Origin: an uncultured Lachnospiraceae bacterium | GTDB taxonomy: Bacteria; Bacillota_A; Clostridia; Lachnospirales; Lachnospiraceae | Assembly: GCA_910587905.1 (NCBI GenBank) | Contig: CAJUOF010000167.1 | Location: forward strand, 1 to 27,680 | Direction: 5' to 3' | DNA: 27,680 nt | Shown: positions 1 through 9,300 of the stretch, piece by piece | Layout: each line of letters begins with the position of its first letter | Numbering within the stretch: the first letter of the stretch is position 1 | The notes under the pieces: generated by a model | What the model was told of the DNA's origin: nothing | Database searches by the model: none | What the model saw: the letters and a program-made list of their open reading frames with translations, nothing else | Made by a program: the position numbers and the translations under genes

Positions 1-19
1 CACGACGCTCTTCCGATCT
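1..19 (+). other. Illumina sequencing adapter remnant
   Basis: The first 19 bases, CACGACGCTCTTCCGATCT, are identical to the 3' end of the standard Illumina read-1 adapter. They are not genomic. They show that the window begins at a contig end and that the true sequence upstream of the NAD operon is missing. Any promoter or operator search should start at about base 20. Confidence 0.97.
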
Positions 20-37
20 CCCGTCATCATATGTGCT

Positions 38-52
38 ACTGTAGGAGACAGT
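38..52. promoter_or_regulatory. Candidate NiaR operator (inverted repeat ACTGT-N5-ACAGT)
   Basis: A perfect 5-bp inverted repeat, ACTGT/ACAGT with a 5-bp spacer, lies about 50 bp before the nadB start. NiaR-type repressors bind palindromes in front of NAD genes and the gene for one is in this operon, so this is a reasonable candidate site. The repeat is short, and I do not have a reliable consensus to compare it with. Confidence 0.35.
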
Positions 53-66
53 CATAAAAAATAAGG

Positions 67-87
67 GTGTCCCCGTCGGGAGGACAC
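67..87 (+). other. Small hairpin in the nadB leader
   Basis: GTGTCC at 67-72 pairs with GGACAC at 82-87 across a 9-base loop, part of which (CCC/GGG) can also pair. It ends 16 nt before the nadB ATG and a few bases before the ribosome binding site AGAGG (93-97). It could influence translation or mRNA stability. No run of T follows it, so it is not an intrinsic terminator. Confidence 0.4.
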
Positions 88-103
88 TGAAAAGAGGCTA
101 CAT

Positions 104-1387
104 ATGAACCAGTCCTATGACGTTGTCATTGTCGGCACGGGGGCCGCCGGCCTGTACTGCGCCCTGAACTTGCCGGAGCGGCTTGCGGTCTGCGTCATTA
201 CCAAGCAGGGGGCGGAGGATTCCGATTCCTTTCTGGCGCAGGGCGGCATGTGCATGCTGCGGGGAGAGGGCGATTACGCCGATTATTTTGAGGACACCAT
301 GCGTGCCGGCCACTATGAGAACAACCAGAAGACGGTGGACCTCATGATCCGCAGTTCCAACTATATTGCCAGGGATCTGGTGCGTCTGGGCGTGGATTTC
401 ACGAGGAAGCCCGGGGGAGGATTCGATTACACGAGGGAGGGGGCCCACAGCCGCCCGAGGATCCTGTTCCACGAGGACGCCACCGGCCAGGAGATCACCG
501 GCACGCTGCTTCGCCGGGCACGGGAGAGGGGCAATGTCACCATCGCCGAGCATACTACGATGCTGGATATCGCTTCGGAGGGAAATGTCTGCGGCGGCGT
601 GGTCCTGTCGGACGAAGACGGTGAGATACGGCTTTTGGAGGCGGGGGACGTGGTGCTGGCCTGCGGCGGTGTGGGCGGCCTTTACCGGAATTCCACCAAC
701 TTTCCCCACATCACCGGGGACGCCTTGGCGATCGCCCTCCGGCACGGGATCGCAGTCGAGCATCTGGATTACGTGCAGATCCACCCGACGACCCTGTTTT
801 CCCGCACTCCCGGCAGACGGTTTTTGATCTCGGAGTCAGTGCGGGGCGAGGGGGCCGTCCTGAGGGATCAAAACGGAGACCGCTTCACCGACGAGCTCCA
901 GCCCCGTGACCTGCTGAGCCGTGCGGTCAAAGAGCAGATGGCCCTCGAGGGAAGCGAATTCGTCTGGGAGGACCTGCGCCCCATCGGGAAGCAGAAGATC
1001 CTGGAGCATTTTCCCAACATCTACGAACACTGTCTCGGGGAGGGCTTTGACGTGCTCCGGGAGCCGATCCCGGTGGTCCCGGCGCAGCATTACCTGATGG
1101 GCGGCATCCGGGCGGACCTGGCCGGCCGCACCTCCATGGACAGGCTTTACGCCTGCGGGGAGACGAGCTGCAACGGCGTCCACGGCCGCAACCGCCTGGC
1201 AAGCAACTCGCTTTTGGAATCGTTGGTCTTTGCGCAGCGGGCGGCGGACGACATCGCATTCCGCCATGATGCGCCGGCCCACCCGGCCTGCCGGGTGGAC
1301 CTGGGGCGCTATGCGGACCTGGAGGGGCTGTTCTCCTCCTACCGGGAAACCATATTACACGAAATAGAAAGGTCGGATACGAGATGA
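104..1387 (+). CDS. nadB: L-aspartate oxidase
   Basis: FAD-dependent enzyme that oxidises L-aspartate to iminoaspartate, the first step of de novo NAD synthesis, in the cytoplasm. The N-terminus has the dinucleotide-binding motif VIVGTGAAGLYCALNL. Family motifs follow: LAQGGMCM, HSRPRILFHEDATGQEI, SESVRGEGAVLRDQNGDRF and the C-terminal CNGVHGRNRLASNSLLESL that closes over FAD. At 427 residues it is about 110 shorter than the E. coli enzyme and ends soon after the last FAD motif, so most of the C-terminal helical domain is absent. Short NadB forms are common in Clostridia as far as I know. The ATG follows AGAGG by 6 nt. The gene overlaps nadC by 4 bp, which suggests translational coupling. The product passes to NadA, encoded last in the operon. 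Confidence 0.95.
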   Translation: MNQSYDVVIVGTGAAGLYCALNLPERLAVCVITKQGAEDSDSFLAQGGMCMLRGEGDYADYFEDTMRAGHYENNQKTVDLMIRSSNYIARDLVRLGVDFTRKPGGGFDYTREGAHSRPRILFHEDATGQEITGTLLRRARERGNVTIAEHTTMLDIASEGNVCGGVVLSDEDGEIRLLEAGDVVLACGGVGGLYRNSTNFPHITGDALAIALRHGIAVEHLDYVQIHPTTLFSRTPGRRFLISESVRGEGAVLRDQNGDRFTDELQPRDLLSRAVKEQMALEGSEFVWEDLRPIGKQKILEHFPNIYEHCLGEGFDVLREPIPVVPAQHYLMGGIRADLAGRTSMDRLYACGETSCNGVHGRNRLASNSLLESLVFAQRAADDIAFRHDAPAHPACRVDLGRYADLEGLFSSYRETILHEIERSDTR

Positions 1388-2235
1388 ATGAGATCACGAT
1401 GAAGTTGAATGCCGACGAGCTCATCATGATGGCGCTGAAGGAAGATATCACCAGTGAGGATGTCTCCACCAATGCGGTCATGCCGGAGCCCAGGGCCGGC
1501 GAGGTTGAACTGATCTGCAAGCAGGACGGCATGATCGCGGGGCTCTGGGTCTACGCCCGGGTGTTTCGGCTGCTGGATGCGGACACGGAGGTGGAGTTTC
1601 ACTGCCAGGACGGGGACGCTGTCAAAAACGGACAGCTCCTGGCGACGGTGCGGGGGGATATCCGGGTGCTGCTCTCCGGCGAGCGGGTTGCCCTCAATTA
1701 CCTGCAGCGCATGAGCGGGATCGCAACGTACACCCACGAGATCGCCGGGCTTCTCGCCGGCAGCAGGACCACGCTGCTGGACACCAGAAAGACGACGCCG
1801 AACTGCCGTATTTTTGAGAAGTATGCGGTGCGGGTGGGCGGCGGCAGCAATCACCGCTACAATCTTTCCGACGGCGTCCTGTTAAAGGACAACCACATCG
1901 GCGCAGCCGGCAGCATCACCGAAGCCGTCCGCATGGCGAAGGCTTATGCGCCTTTCGTGCGCAAGATCGAGATCGAGACGGAGACCCTGGAGCAGGTCCG
2001 GGAGGCGGTGGAAGCCGGGGCGGACATCATCATGCTGGACAACATGACGACGGAGGAGATGCGGGAGGCCATTGCGCTCATCGACGGCCGGGCCGAGACC
2101 GAATGCTCGGGCAACGTGACCCGTGAGAACATTGCACGCATCATCGATCTGGGAGTCGATTACGTTTCCAGCGGCGCACTGACCCATTCGGCGCCGATCC
2201 TGGATATCTCCATGAAAAATTTACACGTGATCTAG
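1384..2235 (+). CDS. nadC: Nicotinate-nucleotide pyrophosphorylase (quinolinate phosphoribosyltransferase)
   Basis: Converts quinolinate and PRPP to nicotinate mononucleotide, CO2 and pyrophosphate, the third step of de novo NAD synthesis. At 283 residues it has normal family length. The active-site stretch LDTRKTTPNCRIFEKYAVR is followed by GGGSNHRYNLSDGVLLKDNHI, and later by the barrel strands KIEIETETLEQV and ADIIMLDNM, all hallmarks of NadC. The start codon overlaps the nadB stop (ATGA). A run of acidic residues near the N-terminus (EDITSEDVST) is also typical. It is the second gene of the nadB-nadC-niaR-nadA operon. Nothing is missing or unusual. Confidence 0.96.
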   Translation: MNEITMKLNADELIMMALKEDITSEDVSTNAVMPEPRAGEVELICKQDGMIAGLWVYARVFRLLDADTEVEFHCQDGDAVKNGQLLATVRGDIRVLLSGERVALNYLQRMSGIATYTHEIAGLLAGSRTTLLDTRKTTPNCRIFEKYAVRVGGGSNHRYNLSDGVLLKDNHIGAAGSITEAVRMAKAYAPFVRKIEIETETLEQVREAVEAGADIIMLDNMTTEEMREAIALIDGRAETECSGNVTRENIARIIDLGVDYVSSGALTHSAPILDISMKNLHVI

Positions 2236-2249
2236 AGGAGGTGGAGACC

Positions 2250-2828
2250 TTGAATGTCAAAGAGCGCCAGTCGCAGATCATCGGTATTCTGGAGCGGGCC
2301 TCCCTGCCGGTGACCGCAAGCGAGCTTGCCGCAAAGTTCTGTGTCAGCCGCCAGGTGATCGTCCAGGATATTGCCGTTCTCCGTGCACAGACGACGAACA
2401 TCATTTCCACCTGCCGCGGCTACATCATGCAGCAGCGGGAGGCTCTTACCAGGGAGATCAAGGTCTGCCACGCCGACGCCGAGGCTGCGGGGGAGCTGGG
2501 GATCATCGTGGACTGCGGCGGCCGGGTCAAAAACGTCAGCATCAAGCATCGGATCTATGGCCGGATCACCGTGCCCATGGATATCGCCTCACGCCAGGAT
2601 ATCGAGGAATTCCTGGCCCTTTTGCAGGACGGGAAATCGACGCTGCTGAGCAATGCGACGGCCGGATATCACTATCACCTGATCGAGGCCGCCAGCGCCG
2701 AACGGCTGGAGCTTATCGAGCGCCGGCTGGAGCAGGCCGGCTTTCTGGCCCCCCTTCGTGCCTGGGAGATCGACGGGACGAAGCAGGCGGAAAGAGGCAA
2801 GATGGAGACGGAAACAGACAAAGCATAA
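2250..2828 (+). CDS. niaR: NiaR-type transcriptional repressor of NAD genes (HTH plus 3H domain)
   Basis: An N-terminal winged helix (RQSQIIGILERASLPVTASELAAKFCVSRQVIVQDI) is followed by a 3H domain. The latter is named for three conserved histidines, visible here in KVCHAD, SIKHRI and GYHYHL. Family members repress NAD biosynthesis or vitamer uptake genes when nicotinic acid is bound. I chose the TTG at 2250 because AGGAGG (2236-2241) lies 8 nt upstream; the in-frame GTG at 2241 overlaps that ribosome binding site. The resulting protein is 192 residues. Position between nadC and nadA implies autoregulation of the whole operon. The C-terminal tail (GTKQAERGKMETETDKA) is charged and probably disordered. 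Function is assigned from family and context; the exact ligand is not visible in the sequence. Confidence 0.88.
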   Translation: MNVKERQSQIIGILERASLPVTASELAAKFCVSRQVIVQDIAVLRAQTTNIISTCRGYIMQQREALTREIKVCHADAEAAGELGIIVDCGGRVKNVSIKHRIYGRITVPMDIASRQDIEEFLALLQDGKSTLLSNATAGYHYHLIEAASAERLELIERRLEQAGFLAPLRAWEIDGTKQAERGKMETETDKA

Positions 2829-2848
2829 GATAAGAAAGGATGGACTTT

Positions 2849-3766
2849 ATGAAAGTTCATGAGTTACAGGGCGAGATCATGCGCCTGAAAAAGGAGAAGG
2901 ACGTCTGCATTCTTGCCCACGCATACCAGAGCGAGCCGATCCTGGAGATCGCCGATCACGTCGGCGATTCCTACGGCCTGAGCGTGCAGGCGTCGGGGGA
3001 TGCGCATTCGAACATGGTCATGTGCGGCGTCCGTTTCATGGCGGAGACCTGCAAGGTCCTGTCCCCCGGCAAGCGTGTGTATCTGGCAAATCCCGTGGCC
3101 GGCTGTCCGATGGCCGAACAGTTGTCCCCCGCATCCTTGCGGGAGCTTAAGGAACAGTATCCCGGCTATGCCGTTGTCGCCTATATCAACACGACTGCGG
3201 CGCTCAAGACGGAATGCGACGTCTGTGTGACTTCGTCCTCGGCGGTGCAGATCTGCCGTGCCATGCCGGAGAAAAAGATCCTCTTTATCCCGGATCCGAA
3301 CCTGGGGCATTACGTGGCGGGGCAGATTCCGGAAAAGACCTTCGCATTCTGGCAGGGCGGCTGCCCGAGACATGCCGGTATGACCCGCCGTGACGTGGAG
3401 GCCGCCAGGGCCCTGCATCCGGACGCCCTGCTCCTGGTCCATCCGGAATGCCGGGGGGAGGTGGTCCGGGAGGCGGACTATATCGGTTCCACCACCGGCA
3501 TCATGAGCTATGCGACACGCTCTGATGCCGGGGAGTTTATCATCGGAACGGAGATCAGCATCGTGGAGCATCTGCAGTATCAGTGCCCGGACAAGCGGTT
3601 TTATCCCCTGTCCGCCAATCTGACCTGTCCCGACATGCGTGCCACGACCCTGATGGACGTTTATCACTGCCTGCGGGGGACCGGCGGCGAGGAGATCCTT
3701 CTGCCGGAGGAGACCATGGAGGGGGCCGGCCGCTGCATCCGCCGCATGATCGAGCTGGGCGGCTGA
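2849..3766 (+). CDS. nadA: Quinolinate synthase, 4Fe-4S enzyme
   Basis: Condenses iminoaspartate with dihydroxyacetone phosphate to quinolinate, using an oxygen-sensitive [4Fe-4S] cluster. The three cluster cysteines of the family are in AGCPMAEQ, WQGGCPRH and LTCPDMRATT, about residues 86, 172 and 260. Other family motifs are ILAHAYQ, VGDSYGLS, CGVRFMAET, AYINTTAALK and PDPNLGHYVA. An ATG at 2840 is also in frame but sits inside the ribosome binding site AAAGGA (2835-2840). The ATG at 2849 is 8 nt downstream of that site and is the better start, giving 305 residues, a normal short NadA length. It is the last gene of the NAD operon and is followed at once by a terminator. Confidence 0.95.
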   Translation: MKVHELQGEIMRLKKEKDVCILAHAYQSEPILEIADHVGDSYGLSVQASGDAHSNMVMCGVRFMAETCKVLSPGKRVYLANPVAGCPMAEQLSPASLRELKEQYPGYAVVAYINTTAALKTECDVCVTSSSAVQICRAMPEKKILFIPDPNLGHYVAGQIPEKTFAFWQGGCPRHAGMTRRDVEAARALHPDALLLVHPECRGEVVREADYIGSTTGIMSYATRSDAGEFIIGTEISIVEHLQYQCPDKRFYPLSANLTCPDMRATTLMDVYHCLRGTGGEEILLPEETMEGAGRCIRRMIELGG

Positions 3767-3813
3767 AAAAATCCTGTCAGACAGATGGAGGAACCTGCCT
3801 GACAGGATTTTTT
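3766..3813 (+). terminator. Intrinsic terminator of the NAD operon
   Basis: The inverted repeat ATCCTGTCAG (3771-3780) / CTGACAGGAT (3799-3808) is followed by a run of six T, and the upstream arm is preceded by a run of A. It begins immediately after the nadA stop codon. The A and T tracts make it able to work in both directions, so it may also end transcription of the minus-strand gene that stops at 3847. Confidence 0.93.
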
Positions 3814-3846
3814 GACGTGCACGGGGCGGTAATGATGCGTTTTCCG

Positions 3847-5115
3847 TCAGTTTAACTCTGCGATCCTGGTGACGGCCACGTAGATCTCGGAGACCTTATA
3901 CCAGGTCCTGAAATCCACGACTCCCGTCTGGGGAAGGCCGAAGACCGACTGGAATTTTTCCACGGTATTCTTGGTGTTTTCCCCGTAAATGCCGTCGGGG
4001 ACCAGGGACGGGATGGAGGAGTAGACGCTGGCGATGCTGTTTAACTGTTCCTGGAGCTGCCGGACTTTCGGGCCGTTTGAACCGATGGAGAGGTTTTCGC
4101 CGGGCCAGGAGGAGGGGATGCCGGAAATCTGCTCTGCCGTATTGATGTACATGTCCTGGCCGTAATAGTATCGGAGGATCTCGATGGGGGAGTAGCCCTG
4201 GTCCCCCAGGCTCTTGGAGCCCCACTGGGTCATCCAGTCGGGGCAGGAGACCCGCTTGCCGTCGCAGTACTGGGTGAGGATCGGCTGTTTCACGTCGGGC
4301 CTTGAGAGATAGTCCGTGAAGATGTCGTCCACGATCACGGATATGCTCTCGAAGATATTCCGCCCGTAGATCCACTTGTGGTCGTAGGCCGTGGAGGAGG
4401 TGATGGTGAAGTCGTAGCCCCGGTTCCGATACCATTCCGTGTAGACCCGGTTCATGGTGAAGGACATGATGGCGAGGACGTTGGCGGTGATGGTGGATTC
4501 CGGCCAGTTGGCGTAGATCTCGCTGCAGGCCACGTTCTTGATGTAATCCTTGTAGCCCACGTAGTAATTGGGGGCGGAGGTGTTGCTCAGGGTCCCGTCG
4601 TGGACCACGATGGTCTCCGGCGTGACCACCCGGCTTAAGACGATGTTCCCGCTCTCGGCGATGGGCTTGACCTCCGGCTCGGCGATCTTGGGCGGATACT
4701 CCCCGTAGAGGGTGTGGTCGGGGATCACGATGTCCGCCGGGGCGCCTTCCTCCTCAGAGAGGGGGCGGAGCCGGACGTTCTGGATGGCCGTGGCATCCGG
4801 CAGCACTTCCGTGCCCTCGACGGTCTGGGGCTCGTAGCCGGGGGCCTGGACCGTGATGTTGTACTCCGTGTAAGGCCGGGGCTCGCCGGGCTCCATGCCG
4901 TATTCCAGAGGGGGCGTCCCCAGGGTCACTTCCTCTGTCTGTCCGGCGGTATCCGTGGTGAGCTGCTCCAATGGCTGGGAGCCGCCGTCCCCTCCGGTGA
5001 CGGATATGGTGACGGTGGCGTCGCTTATGGGAAAGCTGTTTAAGGCAGAATTGACGGTGATGAACAGCTTTCCGGTGTCTGTGGTGTCTGGTGTCTGTAA
5101 AGCCCTTAAGATCAA
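3847..5115 (-). CDS. SpoIID-like protein with C-terminal peptidoglycan-binding domain
   Basis: A 422-residue protein in three parts. Residues 14-117 look like a beta-sandwich (GKLFITVNSALNSFPISDAT...), similar to carboxypeptidase-regulatory-like modules. Residues 185-320 resemble the SpoIID/LytB amidase-enhancer domain: YKDYIKNVACSEIYANWPES, then the TQWGSKSLGDQGYSPIEILRYYYG pattern. Residues 345-405 form a peptidoglycan-binding type 1 repeat (GSNGPKVRQLQEQLN, DGIYGENTKNTVEKFQ, GLPQTGVVD). The start is a TTG with GGAGAG 7-8 nt upstream. No signal peptide or membrane segment is visible, which is odd for a wall-binding protein; it may act inside the mother cell or forespore, or leave by another route. 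It is a single-gene unit, divergent from carA. The domain reading is confident, the biological role is inference. Confidence 0.8.
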   Translation of the reverse strand: MILRALQTPDTTDTGKLFITVNSALNSFPISDATVTISVTGGDGGSQPLEQLTTDTAGQTEEVTLGTPPLEYGMEPGEPRPYTEYNITVQAPGYEPQTVEGTEVLPDATAIQNVRLRPLSEEEGAPADIVIPDHTLYGEYPPKIAEPEVKPIAESGNIVLSRVVTPETIVVHDGTLSNTSAPNYYVGYKDYIKNVACSEIYANWPESTITANVLAIMSFTMNRVYTEWYRNRGYDFTITSSTAYDHKWIYGRNIFESISVIVDDIFTDYLSRPDVKQPILTQYCDGKRVSCPDWMTQWGSKSLGDQGYSPIEILRYYYGQDMYINTAEQISGIPSSWPGENLSIGSNGPKVRQLQEQLNSIASVYSSIPSLVPDGIYGENTKNTVEKFQSVFGLPQTGVVDFRTWYKVSEIYVAVTRIAELN

Positions 5116-5208
5116 TGGAACTCTCCGCAGTTTGGATTTCTATTATTATATGAAGGAAAAGGGCTTTTGGTGATATTTTATGAAAAGAAATTTCCTGGGG
5201 GAAAAGGG

Positions 5209-5237
5209 TTGAAATGTAAAACCCGGTGTGGTAAAAT
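5209..5237 (+). promoter_or_regulatory. Sigma-A type promoter of carAB
   Basis: TTGAAA (5209-5214), a spacer of exactly 17 bp, then TAAAAT (5232-5237). Both boxes match the vegetative consensus at five of six positions. Transcription would start near 5244, leaving a leader of about 55 nt before carA. No pyrimidine attenuator fits in this leader. Confidence 0.8.
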
Positions 5238-5299
5238 TTTTAAGATTTGAGCAAAAATAAGACGTTAAGGGTATACGAAAGGAAACGGTGGACATAATT

Positions 5300-6379
5300 A
5301 TGAAAGCTTTTCTGATACTGGAAGATGGAACCGTCTTTTCCGGGACCGCAATCGGTTCGCCAAGGGAAATCATCAGCGAAATCGTCTTTAACACCTCCAT
5401 GACAGGCTATCTCGAAGTTCTGACAGACCCTTCTTACGCCGGACAGGCAGTCGTTATGACTTACCCACTGATTGGAAATTATGGCATCTGCCACGAAGAT
5501 ATGGAATCGGACCGGCCCTGGGCGGACGGCTTTCTCGTGCGGGAATTGTCCCGAATGCCGAGCAATTTCAGGAGCCGGGACACGATCCAGCACTTTCTTT
5601 TGGAGCATGACATTCCGGGAATCGCCGGGATCGACACCAGGGCTCTCACAAAACTTCTCAGAGAGCGGGGCACCATGAACGGCATGATCACCACCAGGGA
5701 GTATTCCTCTCTGGAGGAGATTTTGCCGAAGATCCGGGAGTATACGCCAAAGGGTGTGGTGAGGAAGGTGACCTGCCGGGAAAAGCATGTTCTGATGGGT
5801 GACGGATTTCGGGTGGCCCTGATGGATTTTGGCGCCAAGAGAAACATTGCCCGCTCCCTGAATCAAAGAGGATGCCAGGTGACGGTCTATCCGGCTTACA
5901 CGAAGGCGGAGGAGATCCTGGCCGATGAGCCGGACGGCGTCATGCTCTCCAACGGGCCGGGTGACCCGAAGGAATGTACGGAGATCATCACGGAGCTTAA
6001 AAAGCTCTACCGGACGGATATTCCCATCTTTGCCATCTGTCTGGGGCACCAGCTCATGGCCCTGGCCACGGGCGCAGATACTTATAAACTGAAATACGGC
6101 CACAGGGGAGGAAACCATCCGGTGAAGGACCTTGAGACGGGACGGGTCTATATTTCTTCGCAGAATCACGGCTACGTGGTGGATGAAACGTCTCTGGACG
6201 AGTCTGTGGCACGCCCGGCCTTCGTCAATGTCAACGACGGGACCAACGAGGGCCTTTCCTATGTGGGGAAAAATCTGTTCACGGTCCAGTTCCACCCGGA
6301 GGCCTGCCCCGGACCAAGGGACTCGGCGTACCTGTTTGACCGTTTTTTAAAGATGATGGAGGTGAGGAAGCATGCCTAG
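5300..6379 (+). CDS. carA: Carbamoyl-phosphate synthase small subunit (glutamine amidotransferase)
   Basis: Hydrolyses glutamine and channels ammonia to CarB for carbamoyl phosphate, the precursor of pyrimidines and arginine. The protein starts MKAFLILEDGTVFSG, the canonical CarA N-terminus, and is 359 residues. The class-I amidotransferase nucleophile is Cys247 in FAICLGHQLM, and the catalytic His/Glu pair is His332-Glu334 in QFHPEACPGP. SNGPGDP precedes the nucleophile as usual. An in-frame GTG at 5288 exists and sits 4 nt after AAAGGA; I prefer the ATG at 5300 because it gives the conserved N-terminus. The stop overlaps carB by 8 bp, which indicates coupled translation of the two subunits. 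Confidence 0.95.
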   Translation: MKAFLILEDGTVFSGTAIGSPREIISEIVFNTSMTGYLEVLTDPSYAGQAVVMTYPLIGNYGICHEDMESDRPWADGFLVRELSRMPSNFRSRDTIQHFLLEHDIPGIAGIDTRALTKLLRERGTMNGMITTREYSSLEEILPKIREYTPKGVVRKVTCREKHVLMGDGFRVALMDFGAKRNIARSLNQRGCQVTVYPAYTKAEEILADEPDGVMLSNGPGDPKECTEIITELKKLYRTDIPIFAICLGHQLMALATGADTYKLKYGHRGGNHPVKDLETGRVYISSQNHGYVVDETSLDESVARPAFVNVNDGTNEGLSYVGKNLFTVQFHPEACPGPRDSAYLFDRFLKMMEVRKHA

Positions 6380-9300
6380 GAATCCTGAGATTAAGAAAGT
6401 TTTGGTGATCGGCTCCGGCCCCATCGTCATCGGGCAGGCGGCGGAGTTTGACTATGCGGGCACCCAGGCCTGCCGCTCGCTTAAGGAAGAGGGGGTCCAG
6501 GTGGTGCTCCTCAATTCCAACCCGGCAACCATCATGACGGACAAGGACATTGCCGACGAGGTCTATATCGAGCCGCTGACGGTGGAGGTTCTGGAACGGC
6601 TCATCGAGACCACGAAGCCCGACAGCGTCCTTCCCACCCTGGGAGGGCAGGCGGGGCTCAATCTGGCCATGGAGCTGGCGGACTCCGGCTTTCTGGAGAC
6701 CCATGAGGTGAGGCTCATCGGCACCACGCCGGAGACCATAAAGAAAGCGGAGGACCGGCAGGAATTCAAGGATACCATGGAGAAGATCGGGGAGCCCTGC
6801 GCCGCCTCTCTGGTGGTCCATGACGTGGAGGCGGGGGTGGCCTTTGCGGATGAGATCGGTTATCCGGTGGTGCTTAGGCCCGCCTATACCCTGGGCGGGA
6901 GCGGCGGCGGCATTGCGAAGAACGAGGAGGAGCTGGTGGAGATCCTCCAGAACGGACTCCGGCTTTCCCGGGTGGGCGAGGTGCTGGTGGAGCGGTGCAT
7001 CGCCGGCTGGAAGGAGATCGAGTACGAGGTGATGCGGGACGGGATGGGCAACGTGATCACCGTCTGCAACATGGAGAATATCGATCCGGTGGGAGTGCAC
7101 ACGGGGGACAGCATCGTGGTGGCCCCCTCCCAGACCTTGGGCGACAAGGAATACCAGATGCTCCGGAGTGCGGCCCTTAACATCATCGACGAGCTTCAGA
7201 TCACCGGCGGCTGCAATGTTCAGTTTGCCCTCCATCCGGAGAGCTTTGAGTACTGTGTCATTGAGGTCAATCCCAGAGTGAGCCGTTCTTCGGCCCTGGC
7301 CTCCAAGGCCACCGGCTATCCCATCGCCAAGGTGGCGGCGAAGATCGCCCTGGGCTACACCCTGGACGAGATTCCAAACGCCATCACGGGAAAGACCTAT
7401 GCCAGCTTTGAGCCCATGCTGGATTACTGCGTGGTAAAGCTTCCTCGTCTGCCCTTTGACAAGTTTATCAGTGCCAAACGGACGCTGACCACCCAGATGA
7501 AGGCCACCGGAGAGGTGATGAGCATCTGCACCAGCTTCGAGGGAGCCCTGATGAAGGCCATCCGTTCTCTGGAACAGCATGTGGACAGCCTTCTCTCCAT
7601 GGATTTTTCCGGGCAGACGGACGAGGAGCTTGTCGAACGGCTGCACTGGGTGGACGACCGCCGGATCTACGTGATCGCAGAGGCGCTCAGGCGGGGGATC
7701 TCCTATGACGTGATCCATGAGATCACCAGGATCGACAGATGGTTCATCGACAAGATCGCCATCCTCACGGAGATGGAGGGGCGCCTTAAGACGGAGCCCC
7801 TCACGGGGGAGCTCCTGGCGGAGGCCAAGCGGATGGAGTTTCCGGATGCGGTCATCGGCCGCCTGACGGGACGGGCAGAGCGGGAGATCAAATATCTGCG
7901 GGATAAATATGATATCCATGTGGCCTTCAAGATGGTCGACACCTGTGCGGCGGAATTTGCGGCGGAGACTCCCTATTATTATTCCTGCTTCGGAAGCGAG
8001 AACGAGGCGGTGGGGGAGAAGACCAGGAAGAAGGTGCTGGTCCTTGGCTCCGGCCCCATCCGCATCGGTCAGGGAATTGAGTTTGATTTCTGCTCCGTCC
8101 ACAGCACCTGGGCCTTTGCCGAGGCCGGCTATGAGACCATTATCATCAACAACAACCCGGAGACGGTCAGTACGGATTTTGACATTGCCGACAAGCTGTA
8201 TTTCGAGCCGTTGACGCCGGAGGACGTGGAGAACGTGGTGGAGCTTGAGAAGCCCGACGGGGCCGTGGTCCAGTTCGGCGGGCAGACGGCCATCGGGCTT
8301 ACGGAGGCCCTCCTCAAAATGGGCGTCCCCATTTTCGGCACCTCGGCCAGGGACGTGGATGCGGCGGAAGACCGGGAACTCTTCGACCGAATCTTGGAGG
8401 AATGCTGTATCCCCAGGCCGGCGGGCCACACGGTCTACACCTGTGAGGAGGCCATCGCCGCCGCCAATGAGTTGGGCTACCCGGTGTTGGTGCGTCCCTC
8501 CTACGTGCTGGGCGGCCAGGGCATGCAGATCGCCATCAACGATCAGGACGTGACGGAATTTATCGGGGTCATCAACCGCATCGCCCAGGAGCATCCGATC
8601 CTGGTGGATAAATATCTGAGAGGGAAGGAGATTGAGGTGGACGCCGTCTGCGACGGGGAGGAGGTTCTGATCCCCGGCATCATGGAGCACATCGAGCGGG
8701 CGGGCATCCACTCGGGCGACAGTATTTCCGTCTATCCGGCCATGAGCCTCGCCGACCGGACGAAGCGGGTCATTGAGGAGTACACGAGACGGCTTGCCAG
8801 GGCTCTCCATGTGCGGGGGTTGATCAACATCCAGTTTATCGTCAGCAACGACGAGGTGTACGTGATCGAGGTGAATCCCCGTTCCAGCCGGACAGTTCCC
8901 TACATCAGCAAGGTGACGGGGATTCCCATCGTGAAGCTGGCGACCCAGGTGATGATCGGAAAGACCATAAGGGAGCTGGGCTTTGCGCCGGGCCTCCAGC
9001 CGGAAGCGGATTATGTGGCGGTGAAGATGCCGGTCTTCTCCTTTGAGAAGATCCGGGGGGCCGACATCGGCCTGGGGCCGGAGATGAAGTCCACGGGCGA
9101 GTGTCTGGGGATCGCAGGGACCTTCAACGAGGCCCTTTACAAGGCGTTTCTGGGAGCCGGCATCCGTCTGCCCAGGACGAAGAAGATGATCATCACGGTG
9201 AAGGATGCCGACAAGCTGGAGGCGGCGGATATCGCGAAGCGGTTTGAGGCCCTCGGTTACAGGATTTATGCCACCAAGGGCACAGCCAAGGTTCTCAACG

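Noticed and set aside
5206..5224. GGGTT/AACCC hairpin as a carAB attenuator
   Set aside because: It lies within the -35 box and spacer of the promoter at 5209-5237, so it would not be transcribed from that promoter.
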